Below are positions 24,911-37,764 of a stretch of 64,000 bases of DNA, in pieces. The notes under the pieces were generated by a model. The model was not told the origin of the DNA and ran no database searches. It saw only the letters and a program-made list of their open reading frames with translations. The DNA comes from Caprimulgus europaeus (taxonomy: Eukaryota; Chordata; Aves; Caprimulgiformes; Caprimulgidae): NCBI GenBank assembly GCA_907165065.1, contig OU015524.1, forward strand, positions 53,795,295 to 53,859,294, given 5' to 3'. Position 1 is the stretch's first letter; the number at the start of each line of letters is the position of its first letter. The translations under genes and the position numbers were made by a program.

Positions 24911-25712
24911 CCACAGCATAATTTAGGCTTAAAGAAAGACCAGGAGGCATCTACTCCAACCTCCTGCTCAAAATAGGGTGAGCTATAATTTCAGATGAGG
25001 TTGCTCAGGGTTTTGTCTAGTTGGTCTTGAAAACCTCCAAGGGTGGAGACTGTGCAGTCTCTCTTGGCAATCTATTCCACTGTTTCACTCACCAAACAGT
25101 GAAAAAATAACTTTGATATCCAGTCCAGATTCTCATTTCAATTTATGACTATTGTCTCCCATTTTCCTGCCATGCACTGCTGTGAAGAGCCTGGCTCCAT
25201 CTTAATAACTTCCTTATAGATACCACGAGCTGCTGTCACGTCTTACCAAAGCTTCTCCAAGATGAACAAGTCCAGGTCCCTCACCTCACCTGCTGAAGCA
25301 AGTGCTTCCAGGACCTGACCAGAGGATCTCTTCTGAAATTGCTTGAGTTTATCAGTGTCTTTTGTGCATTGGAGGGCATAAAACTGTGGTCTAGGAAATG
25401 CTGAGTAGAGGGGAGCTGTGGCCATGTGGCTTCTGTTCACGCAGCAGTGAGTGCCACTGGCTGTCTTCACTGCCAGGACCACTGCTGGCTGCTGCTCAGC
25501 TTGTGCCTGCTCTCACCTGCAGGGCAATGTCCTCAGAGCTGCTCCCAGACAGTATCATTCTAGGGGTTACTCCTCCCCAGGTGCAGGATTTTGCATTTGC
25601 CCTTGTTGAGTTTCATAAGGCTCCTATCAGCTCTCTCCTTCACTCTGTCTATGTGCCCCTGAACAGCAGGTCTGCTCCCAGGCATATTGGTGGCTCCCAC
25701 CCTTTTGGAGTG
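24911..25712 (-). mobile_element. CR1 LINE copy 6, old and diverged
   Basis: A minus-strand CR1 copy of an older group. Its 3' end near 24911 retains ATAATTTAGG..GAAAGACC, a decayed CR1 tail, followed by CTCCAACCTCCTGCTCAAA (24954-24972) and CTTGAAAACCTCCAAGGGTGGAGACTG type sequence near 25026-25050. RT-encoding remnants follow, with GTGCAGGATTTTGCATTTGC (25581-25600) as a clear anchor, ending near 25712 where copy 7 begins. Frames are heavily broken. Confidence 0.85.
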
Positions 25713-25886
25713 AGTTTCCCAGAGAAGTTGTGGATGCCCCCTCCCTAGAAGTGTTCAAGGCCAGGCTGGATGAGGCTTTGAGCAACCTGGTCTAGTGGAA
25801 GGTGTCCCTGCTCACGGCAAGGAGGTTACAACTGGATAATCTTTAAGGTCCCCTCCAACCCAAACTGGTCTATGATTCTGTGATTA
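25712..25886 (+). mobile_element. CR1 3' end, copy 7, head-to-head with copy 6
   Basis: A short 3' piece of the young CR1 set: CCCAGAGAAGTTGTGGATGC (25719-25738), GTTCAAGGCCAGGCTGGATG, the 3' untranslated block, and the tail CTATGATTCTGTGATTA. It starts exactly where the older copy 6 stops, in the opposite orientation. It probably inserted into, or beside, the older copy and removed or displaced its 5' continuation. Confidence 0.9.
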
Positions 25887-26262
25887 TTCCCCTCATTATT
25901 AAGCACTTTTTGCTGACAGTGTTTATCCCTGTTCTTTGGAAATTTTTGAAACGGCTCTTTTGACTGACTGGACCAGAAGCTCTTGTTTTAACAAGTGTCC
26001 TTTCACTTATGTTTTATTGAGTAAAAATCAGAATGAGTAAATTTAATAAAATTTAATAAAAAAGCAACAGCGACCATTAAGGAAAGGAATACTAAAATTT
26101 CATGTTTTTTTTCAATAAGTAATAATTTGCTGTGCCAGACTCTCTTTGAGGCTTTTTATATACGTGTATATGTAGTGGAAATTATTCCTGTTAATTATCA
26201 AGAAAACTTATAACACAGTCTAGTAGTAAATTTTGTTTTCATAACAGTATCTTTCAAAAAGG

Positions 26263-28270
26263 TCATAGAATGGTATGGGCTGGAAAAGACCTTAAAGATC
26301 ATCTAGTTCTAACCTCCCTGCCATCAGCAGGGACACCTTTCCACTAGACCAGTTGCTCAAAGCCTCATCCAACCTGGTCTTGAACACTTCCATGGAGGGG
26401 GCATCCACAGCTTCTCTGGGCAACCTGTGTCAGTGTCGCAGCACCCTCACAGGAAAGAATTTCTACCTAATATCTAATCTAAACCTACCCTCTTCCAGTT
26501 TAAAGCCATTTCTCCTTGTCCTGTCATTAACTGCCCTTGTAAAATGTCCCTCCCCAGGTTTCTTGTAGGCCCCTTCAGGCACTGGAAGGCCGCTATAAGA
26601 TCTCCCCGATGTCTTCTCTTCTCCAGGCTGAACAGCCCCAACTCTTTCAGCCTGTCCTCGTAGGAGAGGTGCTCCAGCCCTCGGATCATCCTCGTGGCCT
26701 CCTCTGGACTCGTTCCAATTGGTCGGTGTCTCGCTTGTGTTGGGGGCTCCAGAACTGGACACAGTACTCCAGGTGGGGCCATACAAGAGTGGAGTAGAGG
26801 AGGGAAGAATCACCTCCCTCGACCTGCTGGCCACACTTCTCTTGATGCAGCCCAGGATACGGTTATTGGCTTTCTGGGCTGCAAGCGCACATTGCTGGCT
26901 CATGTTGAGCTTCTTGTCCACAACCACTCCCAAGTCCTTCTCTTCAGAGCTGGCCTCAAGCCCCTCATTGCCCAGCCTGTGCTTGTGCTTGAGGTTGGCC
27001 CGACCCAGATGCAGGACCTTGCATTTGGCCTTGTTGAACTTCATGAGGTTGGCACAGGCCCATCTCTGAAGCCTGTCAAGGTCCCTCTGGATGGCATCCT
27101 GTCCCTCCAGTGTGTCAACCACACCACTCAGCTTGGTGTCATTGGCAAACTTGCTGAGGGTGCACTCAATCCCCCTGTCCATGTCACTGACAAAGATGTT
27201 GAATAGCACCGGTCCCAATACTGAACCTTGAGGGACATCACTCGTCACTGGTTTCCACTCAGACTTTGAGCTGTTGACCACAACTCTTTGAGTGCGACCA
27301 TCCAGCCAGTTCCTTATCCACTGAGTGGTCCATCCATCAAACCCGCATGTTTCCAATTTGGAAATAAGAATGCCATGTGGGACGGTGTCAAACACCTTGC
27401 ACAAGTCCAGGTAGATGACATCAGTTGCTTTGGCCTTGTCCACCAATGTTGTAACCCCATTATAAAAGGCCACCAGATTGGTCAGGCACGATTTGCCCTT
27501 GGTGAAGCCATGTTGGTTGTCACCAATCACCTTCTTGTTCTCAATGTGCCTTAGCATAGTTTCTAGGAGTATCTGCTCCATGACCTTGCCTGGCACTGAG
27601 GTGAGACTGACGGTCCTGTAGCTCCCCACGTCTTCCTTGTTACCCTTTTTAAAAATGGGGGTCATGTTCCCCTTTTTCCAGTCTGTGGGAACTTCACCAG
27701 ACTGCCAGGACTTCTCAAATATAATGGATAGAGGCTTTGCAACTTCATCCACCAGTTCCCTAAGGACCCGTGGATGCATCCCATCAGGTTCCATGGACTT
27801 GTGCACCTTCAGGTTCCTTAGGTGCTCCCAAACCTGATCTTCTCCTTCAGTGGGTGGCTTTTCATTCTCCTGGGACCCATCCTATGCTTTCTAGGACTTG
27901 GGCACTGTGGCACGAGCCCTTGCTGGTGAAGACTGAGGCAAAAAAGTCATTGAGCACCTCAGCCTTCTCAATGTCCCTGGTGACCAGATCTCCCGTTGCC
28001 TTCCGGAGAGGGCCCTCATTTTCCCTAGTTTTCCTTTTCGCCCCAACATACCTATAGAAGCTTTTTTTGTTGCCCTTGACATCTCTGGCCAAATTTAATT
28101 CTGTCAGGTCCTTGGCTTTCCTAACCTGATCCCTGGCCACTCAGGAAATTTCTCTGTATTCTTCCCAGGTTACCCGTCCTTCCTTCCACCCTCTGTAGGC
28201 TTCTTTCTTGATCCTAAGTTTGTTCAGGATCTTCCTATCCATCCATGCAGGCCACCCTTCAGCCTCAGAA
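26263..28270 (-). mobile_element. CR1 LINE copy 5, longest in window
   Basis: A minus-strand CR1 copy of about 2 kb. Its 3' tail is at 26263 (TCATAGAATGG) and it is 5'-truncated near 28270, in the linker between the endonuclease and RT domains of ORF2. It keeps the 3' untranslated region, the RT C-terminal part, the whole RT core and part of the linker (KAYRGW-type block near 28190). It shares a near-identical 3' segment and two diagnostic one-base losses with copy 4. The endonuclease domain is missing. The 5' edge is good to about 20 bases. Confidence 0.95.
26463..28140 (-). pseudogene. CR1 ORF2 reverse transcriptase, broken (copy 5)
   Basis: A non-LTR retrotransposon reverse transcriptase in pieces. 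The first frame (28140-27862) covers the linker, with [25 protein letters not shown] and an in-frame TGA just upstream. A one-base shift near 27865 leads into a 447-codon frame (27806-26463). There I see the RT core in order: [13 protein letters not shown] (43-55), YRTVSLTS (63-70), [10 protein letters not shown] (98-107), motif A as YLDLCKVFD (132-140), PQGSVLGP (192-199), and motif C as FAND (220-223), with Asn at 27141-27143 where the family has Asp. Further shifts near 26805, 26700 and 26570 break the C-terminal part. It cannot be active. Confidence 0.9.
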
Positions 28271-30404
28271 ACTGGCTTCAGGCAGACTCTGTTCAGGCTG
28301 ATTTTTAAATGTGTTCTGGTATCCTTTCCAAGTAAGTCCTATTAGAATTCAAAAGTTCATTTCTAAGGAGTTTCAGGCTGTGCAAGCTGTGCAAACTGTA
28401 ATAGTTTAGGGATCTGAATGTATTTTTGCATTTAAGAAACTCTACTGTCTGTATGTGTGTGCACAAAAACTTGCATCTTTGACTCCAAAATACAGAAGAA
28501 CCTGAATTCCATTTTCTGATAGGGCAGGTGGTGTTTCTAAAGCTACCTAGGTACCAAAGGATTTATATAAGCAGTGGGACTGTTAAAAGCCTCTGGATAG
28601 ATATCCATCTTCATCATACTTTATCTGACTCAACTTTAGCCATCTTAAGCATATAGTCAAAAAGAGTACCCTAGATTCCCCCAACCATCAGTAGAGACAG
28701 ATCCACCACACAGTGAATTCTTCAGTGCTATCCAGAAACCTCCTAGGCTGGTTGTGCCCTGTACAATTTTAGACTGTATATTGCTGCTGTGATTAAATAT
28801 AGCGTGATTGTATCTACTTAGAAATTTAATATCTAAGGCCTGAAAAATCAAATTCTTGAAGGGATTTATGAAATAGCGTTTAAGAATTTTTCAGCCTTGA
28901 TTTTTATGTTCATATTTAGCACAAAGCTCATAAGGCTGGTCTTTAAGTCTGGAAGATTTCTCAGACACCTTTTTGCATGTAAAAGCAAAAGGAAAAATTG
29001 AAAAGCATTCAAAAATTATGTTAAAACATACTTCTATATATATTTGGGGGTGATTCTTCCTTCTGTAGTACTTACATGGCAGTTTTCATGAAGGTAGCTG
29101 TCTTGTTGTCCTCTACTGTGTACACAAGGAAACAAGGGCTTGAGGACTTTTCACATCAATATATGCACAGACTGCAGAATAGTTGCCCTGGCCAAAGCCC
29201 ACTCTGTTTCATGTGTTCGATTACATTTTTCCTTGTGCATTCAGATAATAAGAAAACAGTCTTCTAATTTCTTCATTCTGTTAAAAAATAAATATGTATG
29301 AAGTAAAGACTAAGACGTTATTAATATGAAAGAAAAAAGTGTTCTTGGGCAAGTCAGAGGTAGTAAATGTAAATACTCTGGAGAGGTATTTCACATTATA
29401 TGGAAATCTTTATGCAGGTGGTAAGTGGTAGTGAATTTCATGTAGGAAGGTGTCTACCAGAAGCTATGGGGCAGAATCAGTTAGAAAAAGTCCCTTGTTT
29501 GGGATTTGAGCTCATCAAAATAACCAGATTGTGGGCACTCAGGCTGCAGCCATTTTTCAGGGCACAGCACATAAGGCTAGAAGGTAAACAGGAACCGCCT
29601 GTGCCTGCACACACTGCAGACAAGCAGGCAGGTACCTGGGTACCTCTGATGTGGGCAGCAGAGCCTGAAGCAGCAGCCCTGGCCAGGAGGGTGAGAGACA
29701 AGGGGAGTGAGGTGGGGACACACTAATGAGTACCTGGAGGGATGCTGCAATCGGAGCAAGCAGCTGTTTCTTGGGCTCCATGGCTCTGCCACTCTTCAGC
29801 TCAAAAAGCTCTAGGTAAGAGGTAAGTCAGTCAGTTAAACACAACAATTATATTCTTTCAAAAGCGAGTGGAAGTGGCACATGTTCAACACAGATTTCCT
29901 CCCCCTCCCTCTTGATCATAACAGAAGATTTGGGCGGATTTCCTATTCAGAGGCAATCAGTGAGTGAGAAGAGTGAGGGATGCAGGATGCCCTGGCTGAC
30001 CTTCAGAAGAATTATTGTTTCTTTCACTCATGGTTTCTCCCTCCACCTCCCCTGTACAAGGCTTGGGAGCTACAGAAGCTTTCTATTTAAAAACAGGTGC
30101 CTAAGTGGAGCTGTCTGCTCTGGGGATGTAATTGATTCAGGACAACAGTGCCCCTAATCAGACAGCTGCTTTTGTCATCTTGCCCTTTTGTGTGAGGGAA
30201 TAGGACAATAGCTATCACTATGGCTTTTAGTCTGGAAATATTCAGGAAATATTTGTCAAGTAATGTGTGTTTAGAATATTGCTTGAAATTATACATATAT
30301 TTAACACTTTCTTCTCCTTTGCTGCTTAAAACTGTCAGGCCTTAAAGGATACAATTTAATTAGCAATGGCATTTTAATACAGTCACTGGCACTGGCTGTG
30401 CTGT

Positions 30405-30584
30405 ATGCAAATAATTTATTTCAAGGAAATTGTATGGGGATGGAAAACGTTGGGGTTTTTTTCCCCAAGAACTATTATAATTCCTAATTGACTGAAGCTT
30501 TGCTGATTTAGAAATGCATTCAAGAAACCAAGATGCAAGTCAAGGGTATAGGGGGATTAAAGTTACTGTCACTCTTATGCAAAT
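30405..30584 (+). promoter_or_regulatory. Two POU octamer motifs in a TAAT-rich segment
   Basis: Two perfect ATGCAAAT octamers, the classic POU-factor site, lie at 30405-30412 and 30577-30584. Homeodomain-type TAAT cores surround them, and a near match (TTTGCAT) follows near 30917. This spacing and density would suit a developmental enhancer, but single octamers are common by chance in AT-rich DNA. Confidence 0.2.
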
Positions 30585-32594
30585 GTCTGTCGCCCCGCAC
30601 AAGGCTCACAAATTAAAATTGAAGTGCCAGTTTGCTGCTTCAGTCATGCTTTCAGAATAATCAGTGAATGAATTCAAGTGACATACCACAACCATCTCCT
30701 AAAGCCAGAGCATCATTCTTGTATAACACAGCACATTAATATTGTTAGAGAAGATTTATATCAATTTCATTCTGCATTCAGGTTTTTTAAAGTTGCTAGA
30801 TATGAACCAAGTGCACTTGCTTGCCCTGAAGATGAGTTTTCCATGTGCAGTGCCATGCTTGTCATTACAGATTAGTGCATCATTTAGAGGAAAAAGGGAT
30901 AGAATAGATAAAATATTTTGCATATGCATAATCAACACAATTGCAAATAAAGGCAAAAGTCTTGGGAGGCAAAACACAGCTGTAATGCTAATACTGAGTG
31001 AATAATGTTCTTGATGAATTTAGCCTCTCTGTCTGCTCACCAAATGTCCTCAAACATATTGTACATACTGAAAATTTGGTTATTCTTTAGAATTGCTGCA
31101 CTGTTTTGTTTTGGTTTTTATTATTTTTTACTCTTTGGATTGCATGCAGTTTGTGATTATAAGATATTTGCTATTCAATCTGCAGGCTTTATTAGCTAGT
31201 AGTCATCAATCATATAAACATACCTCGTTCCTATCTACTGGTTGGATTGGTGTAATTCCTTTAGGAATACCATCTGCAAATGATTGGCCCACAGCAAAAT
31301 GTTAGAACTTTATTTGTGGTCTGTTATTTTACGTCCTAGAATTAGTTGCTTTCTGTATGTAAGGGAAAATCTTAAAATGTACATAGTTGCATCCTTTGAA
31401 GGAAGGGCAAAAGATGAAATGTTGCTATGTTTCCCATGGGATATATATTCTTTTCTCACCGTGTTTTCTTCTGTTTGGTCTGGCTGGACTTTTTCTTGCT
31501 ATTTGTCTGTGGAAGGGAATATTGTTGGTTTGGAGGTTTTTTTATCTAATGTTTATAAATTTCATTTATAAGCAAATTAATAGCTATCACAAGCATTTTG
31601 AGAGAGGATCTCTAAGAATTCTCTATTGGAAAATAATTAGAACCTCTTTCTGGTACAATATAAACAACTTATTAGCAAGGAATAAAGGAACAAACGTTAT
31701 TTCAGAACAGTTATTATCCTTCCTAGAGTGATTACATGATTGCTCTACATTTTGTGGAAGGAAGTATTTACTTTAGTGGTAATAAGTTTTATTTCACTTT
31801 CTTATTCTAGTTATTGGAAACTACTGCAGTGAATCCAATTAGGCAGTTCATTATTGTCTTAACATATACACAGGCTGCCCAATGATTCGGGAATATTCTC
31901 TGTGATGGTGTTCTAATGGGTAGCAGACGGGTTATATCAAAAGCCATTATGGAAAGTATAAAGCTATAAACATTTTGAAGTATTTTCATACAGAAATAAA
32001 AGCTTGAGTTTTCAAAAACATTAAATAAAGATATAAATGTCATTAGAACTTGTGGAGGTGGGAGAAAGCATTAAATGGACATATTTTAGTTCATGCAATT
32101 TAAAACTATTCAGATGTACAGGCAAAAAATAACAGGCTGCTGCTTCCAGTAGTGTCTGTATTCTTGCATTTGCTTTTCCATAAATCCATTAGTCAGGCAC
32201 CACTCTTCAACAGCCTCTGTATTGGGTTTTACAAAGCATTACAGTCAGTTATTCTAAAATCAGCAAGTTACAGATACCAGAAATAAAATCACAAATGCTG
32301 CATTTGTCAGTGGCTCTGTACCGGTGGTAGGGTTGCAATCAAACTCCCATACATGTATGATATTGTTAATGGTTCTGATTGCATAATCATCAGTCTCATA
32401 ATAGAGGAGAATGAATGAGTGATTGCCCAAAGCAAAACAGTGTTTGTAAAGAGCTCATTGTATGCCATTTTCTTTCATGATATGTTTGATGACCAAGTAC
32501 AAAACCTTGCTAACTCCATAGCTATTATTCAGGAACATGCTTTACTTTTATGAAGGGAAGGAAGGTCAAATTCATTTAACAACACTGCATTCGG

Positions 32595-32613
32595 CCCCCC
32601 CCCCCCCCCCCCC
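32595..32613. repeat. Poly-C tract of 19 bases
   Basis: Nineteen C in a row in an AT-rich surround. The other strand is G19, which can fold as a G-quadruplex, and the C strand as an i-motif. Such tracts are prone to length errors in sequencing. Confidence 0.95.
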
Positions 32614-35600
32614 GTGTTTTTACTATGTTTACTGTCTGGATGTTGACTATCAAATCATGTTTCTCAAGGCCTTATCTGAGAAAATTATCTGGATGGAGTT
32701 TTTATGTCTGTGACGTGCACTGCCTTTTCAGGAATTATTTGAAGTAGATCAACCAGATGGATTCCTTTAGCACCTGCAATTTTTATTCTCCATTGTGCAG
32801 CTTGCTGTCACCCCTACCCACAAGCATTCCTCCCTGGTGAGGCACATAGTATTGCTGTTGGTCCAGTGGCTGTCTGTTGTCTGTGGGCTTTGCTCAAGGT
32901 TCAAGTGGTTCCCTGATATGTTCTAACTTTGCAATTTATTAAAGCAGTACACCTCAGTGAGCCATATTTGCTATTGCTACCCTTCCACATCATGAAGCAA
33001 CAATTTACAAACTGGAACTACCTTTTCTTTTTCCCTCTGAAAGTAATTATTACCTACAAAGCTGTAATAAATCAGAGCACTTAAAGATGGCTCATGGGAG
33101 CTTTTACGTTTGGAAAACCTTGTCAGTCAGGGTTTGGTTTTGCAAAAACTATGGGGAAAGTTCCTTGTTTTGTTTTTATTTGAACTTTCAGAGCAATGAA
33201 GTTGTGAAGGTTTGGATTGAAGGTTCTCATTGGCCTTTATTTTTTTTTTTTAACACTGTTATGAATGTTAATACAGATATTAGATACACTAAATGTGTTC
33301 TCTTTAATTCACAGACTGCAAAACATTTAAGCTGGGATGAAGAAAAGATACATATTTTCTTATCTTTCACAGATCTAACTATGTCTAGTCAGATTGTTTA
33401 ATTGCTTACCTTACTCTATATTTGGGGATGGTTTGCCTTAAGCAGTGAGATAGCTGAAGGAAAAGACACATCATGCTCTCAGCAGCACGGGGATGCTAAT
33501 GCCAGATGAAGCCAGAGCATTGGCACTGGTGATGGTAGAAGGGTGCACTTACTGTACTGGGAGCTGCGGACATTTTATGTGCTCACAGAGGTTACTGCAA
33601 ACACAGGCACCTCAAGTCCTTGCTTTACAGTGGCAACTTCATTTTATGTACTGCAGATGTATTTTGTGCTGTGCAGAATGTTACTGGAAGTGCCTAGAAG
33701 TACTTCTGGTAGAGGAGAGAAGAGAGAAGTAAGCTCCAACATTGTCAAAGATGGGGCTGTTACAGTGATTAGGGCAAGGAAATATGTCAACTCTGCTCCT
33801 GCAAACACTGAAAACTAAAATTATTTCTAAAACTATTCTAAGGACTGAGCCTTTAGTTTTTTCTCAGTAAAATGAATTTCTTCTCTTAATAGAAAAGTCA
33901 TTCCTTTTTTTACAGTCAATTAAGTTAGAGTATCCAAAATTGATATATATGCTCTTTTAACAAACTGAACAGGACTGACTTCATGGCAGTTTTTGGTAGG
34001 GCAGACAAGGTTAAAAGCATTAGTGAAGAGAGCGGAGACACAGGCTGTCTAGAGAATATCTGTTGGAATGGTTGAGGTGGTTTTAGCAAGCCGTTTACTG
34101 TCTTTCTTCCAGACAGTAAATCTACTAACCAGTTAGTACGTGTAAAGCAAAGATACTGGGGGTGGAGGAAGAGCTTATGCACTCATGAACTATATTGGGA
34201 ATATCAGAGATGTAAAGATGAATTGGTGCAACTGTGGAAGAAAGAGCACAGCCTGACAGCGTGGTTCAGGTGGGCATGGGCTGGAGCTCTTGATTTCTTA
34301 TGTTTTAAATCTTTCCTGTCTGTTGTGCCTCTGCTCCGCTGTAGCAAAGGTAAAGAGGTGATAGAAAAAAAAAAACCCTTATCTTCCAATGATGTATATT
34401 GTAAGCAACTTGTAGATTCCCTAATCTAGGAATGAAGCTGTTGCTGTAATTCTTACTGATTTGTGAAGTAGCTGCAGGCCTGATTAAAAAACAAACAAAC
34501 AAGGAAAAAAAAGTGTCTTAAATGGCTAGGGACTGTTAAACTGCTGGATGGGTGGTTAGATATATTTGAGAAATGCAAGTGTGACTTTAGGTAACAGTCT
34601 AGACCAGGGCGTAGTGGCAATGCATTGATAAGCAGGGCCAGCTATCTGAAAACACTAGACTCCCATTAAAATAGACGCTTTTTTATTATTATTAAAAGTC
34701 ATTGAAGTATGAAATGCAATGTTAGAAGAACAATGAAAAAGGAAAATTAAAGAATTGCAAATAATTCTTCCATTTCAAACACTCTCCAATTAAATGCCTG
34801 TGTAATCTCTGTCATTAACTCAAATCAGCTAATGAAGAACTCACAAAACAGTTGGGCTGTAGCTCTGCTGTACAATCAGTCCTGTGAATAAAATTGTTAC
34901 TCAATAGTAACAAAGCATTACTGAAGCTGATTGATAGTAAAACTCTGTCTGACTTTGATGGGGAAAGAGAGGAGCCAGAATCCTGTTCTCCATCTTTAGC
35001 TAATGGAGAGACCTTTAGCATCATTGAAAAGGGAAAGAAATTCTGCTTCAACTTTTCGCTGCAACACCTCCAATAAATAGGGTTATAAATTTCTAATCTG
35101 TTCTGATCTAAAATAAACTCAATAGACTAACAAGTGCCTGCTCAAACAACTGAGTGGTCTGATTACAGAGGGTGAACAGGAGCTCTGAATTGGAGACAGT
35201 GTATGTGGAGTCAAATCATTCCCTCTTTAACTTCTCTACACATATACTGGGAGAGTTAGTAAAAAAACTTGTTCTCTACTGTCAATTATATAGTCATAAA
35301 AGTATCACAAATCACATAAACAGTCCCACATACATTTAATAGCATGTTCCAAAATGACAGGAATCTTCTCTGCTCGTTAAAATCTATGTGTGAAATCAGG
35401 CTGTGGCTGAAAAAGAGCAAACATAAAAGGGACATTGGATGAAACGATGAAACACTGAAGAGCTAAACCAAGATGTTACTTTTGTCTTTCATTCCCTCGG
35501 AGCAGCAAGAAGCACGAGCTCCTTTTTGATACTTTCTAAAACTTAAGTACCTCGGGGCGAGGGGGGTGGTTTGTTGTTGGTGGTGGGGTGTTTTCCCATT

Positions 35601-37764
35601 AAGGTTTCAAGCTGTCCTGGAGATGTCACTCCTTCCTACCTAATAATTTGTGAGTTGTGCATGTATTAAGTCCAAGCTCAGCAATCCTAATTTATAGGCT
35701 TTGTAGCTGCACGTAAAAATGTGGTAGAGTTCCCAGCTGGCAGGCTGTCCGGCTGCCTCTGGGACAGCCCCTTGGACTGCGCTCGTGCTGGGCTCCTTCC
35801 AGCAGCTTTAGTCACCCCTTGCTAATAAACCTGCTAACAAGGATTTCTTGCCCATCTTTGTGTGGAGGGTGCAGTGGGAGCAGCAACAGCTTGTTAGTTT
35901 TAAGCTTGTTTATTCCTTTTTGGCAAATCCTTCCCCAATTCAAAGGGGCATCTGAGAGGCTGTAGCTGCAGCCTGTAGGCTGCTTCCCTTCCCCACTGCA
36001 AGCGAGTACATTCTCTGTTCACCTTGCTGCAACAAGGTGAATCTTTTCATCTTCCAAAACCAGTGGAATGATGTTCAAAAGCAATAATTACTTTGCATTT
36101 CTCTATGATGTCATCGTCTTGAAAATTGTATTAATCAGTGAAACTCTGAGAAAGTCAAAAACATCTGGTCCTGGAAAGGCAAATATTAGGTGAACATCTA
36201 GTTTGACCATTGTTTGCCATGAAAAATTACTTTCCTTCACAAGAAGATGATATTTACTTGGCATTGTTTTATATCCATAAATCTCAGCTCCCTTTACTCT
36301 TGCCAAAATAGTTTTTATTCTAAAAATAAAATGTCAGAGAGATGAGAACTTTAAGACTTTTGTCTGAAGTTGTTGCTGTTATATGGAAGATGCATGAAAG
36401 TTAAAATGATGGGTAGAAATATAAAAACCTTAAAATAAACTTTTTTTGGAACTGGAATGATCCAATTAAATGAGTAGAATGACTGTAGTATAAATCATGA
36501 TTTGGCCCAAAGTCTGAGTATTTCTGTAGTTTTTGGTAATTCCATGTAAGGCCTTTGTAATTTTATCAGCGTACAGCATGTGCAGTCAGTGTTGCCATTT
36601 CCTTCAGGTTAGCTCTAGTCACACTTGTTTCCATTATTTTCTAAATGTGCTTTTAGGGCTGAGTAGTGGTGGCAGGTTTTTTCTTCACCTGTGAAGAAAC
36701 AGAGAAAAGGATCCCATAATGTTTCCTTAAACCAGACTGTCAACAAACTCTAAAAAGATTCCAGAGAGAGCAAATTTTAGTTTATGTTTTCCTAGGACAG
36801 AAACCACCATCTCAAACTAGGAATAGTGCCAGCAAACTCTGATCCCTGAATAAGCAGTTTACTTGCTCAAACTTTTAGGCTTTATGGGAATTGGCATTTT
36901 TCTCCCCTACAAATACCTCTGTTACTTGAGATAAGTAGTCCAAGTGTTGCATGTATTCATGATCAAGGGTTCATACTTTGAATTTCAATTGGGAGAATTA
37001 TTGCCTGTAAAACCTGATACCTTCCCTTCTCTCAGCCTTTGCTAGCTAGAGTTGGTTAATAACAAATTGCAACTATACGAGTAAATCAAGTTTTCACATT
37101 TTTATGGGATTAGATGAGAATCTAGTCTGATGGGATTTAACCAAACCTGCGCTTTGATATATTTGGTGGCCCAGTACTGCTTGAAAGCTGATGACTGGGG
37201 AGCTGTCGAAACATAGGTCATAACCTAAATGCTAGTGTCAGTACAATATCCAGCATTAAGTTTCTTCAGGTCTGTCTTGGGCTGCTTCTAAAATTGTGAA
37301 GGAAGATGCTGAAAACTCTCAGGCACAAGATCTGGGGGTTTGTGTTCTGGCTCTTGACTCCAAAGCAGCAGGAACAAGTGGAAGTGCCAGGAGGTCACCT
37401 GGCTGAGACCTTGTGCTTGGGTTTGTGGCACGGGTTGGCACATGCTGTTACGGTTGAGTCTGTTTTGGGCCAGTGCCAGAGAAGCCACTGAGGGTCTGTT
37501 TCATCAAGTGAGCTGTTAATAAGCTGTATGTATGCTCCTTGTTGGTACTTTGTAGTGGTGTTTTTGTTTTTTATTTTTGGGGGTTTTTGTCAGTTTGCTT
37601 AGTTTCATTCTTGGCTTCCTGAAATTCTCCAATAATAACTGAAAAGCTTTAACAGATAATAAAATTAAGGCTTATACAGCAGGAGTAGTGAAAAAATGAA
37701 ATTAATTGCTCAAACTATGTGGTGCTGAGGGTTTTATGTAGTATTTGGGGGGTGTGTGTGTCTT

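Larger units (their letters stand above)
28271..37760. other. Long stretch with no gene or transposon seen
   Basis: Nearly 10 kb without a recognisable repeat family or convincing exon. It includes a TAAT-rich and octamer-bearing segment (30340-31000), a 19-base C run (32595-32613) and a 7-base-arm hairpin (36020-36039). GC rises near 35700-35860. Frames of 60-114 codons here look like chance. The lack of CR1 over this length could mean conserved regulatory DNA, but alignment is needed. Confidence 0.4.

Noticed and set aside
26694-27206. 170-codon + strand frame and several similar ones
   Set aside because: These are antisense shadows of the CR1 copy 5 reverse transcriptase. The same shadow occurs opposite copies 1 and 4.
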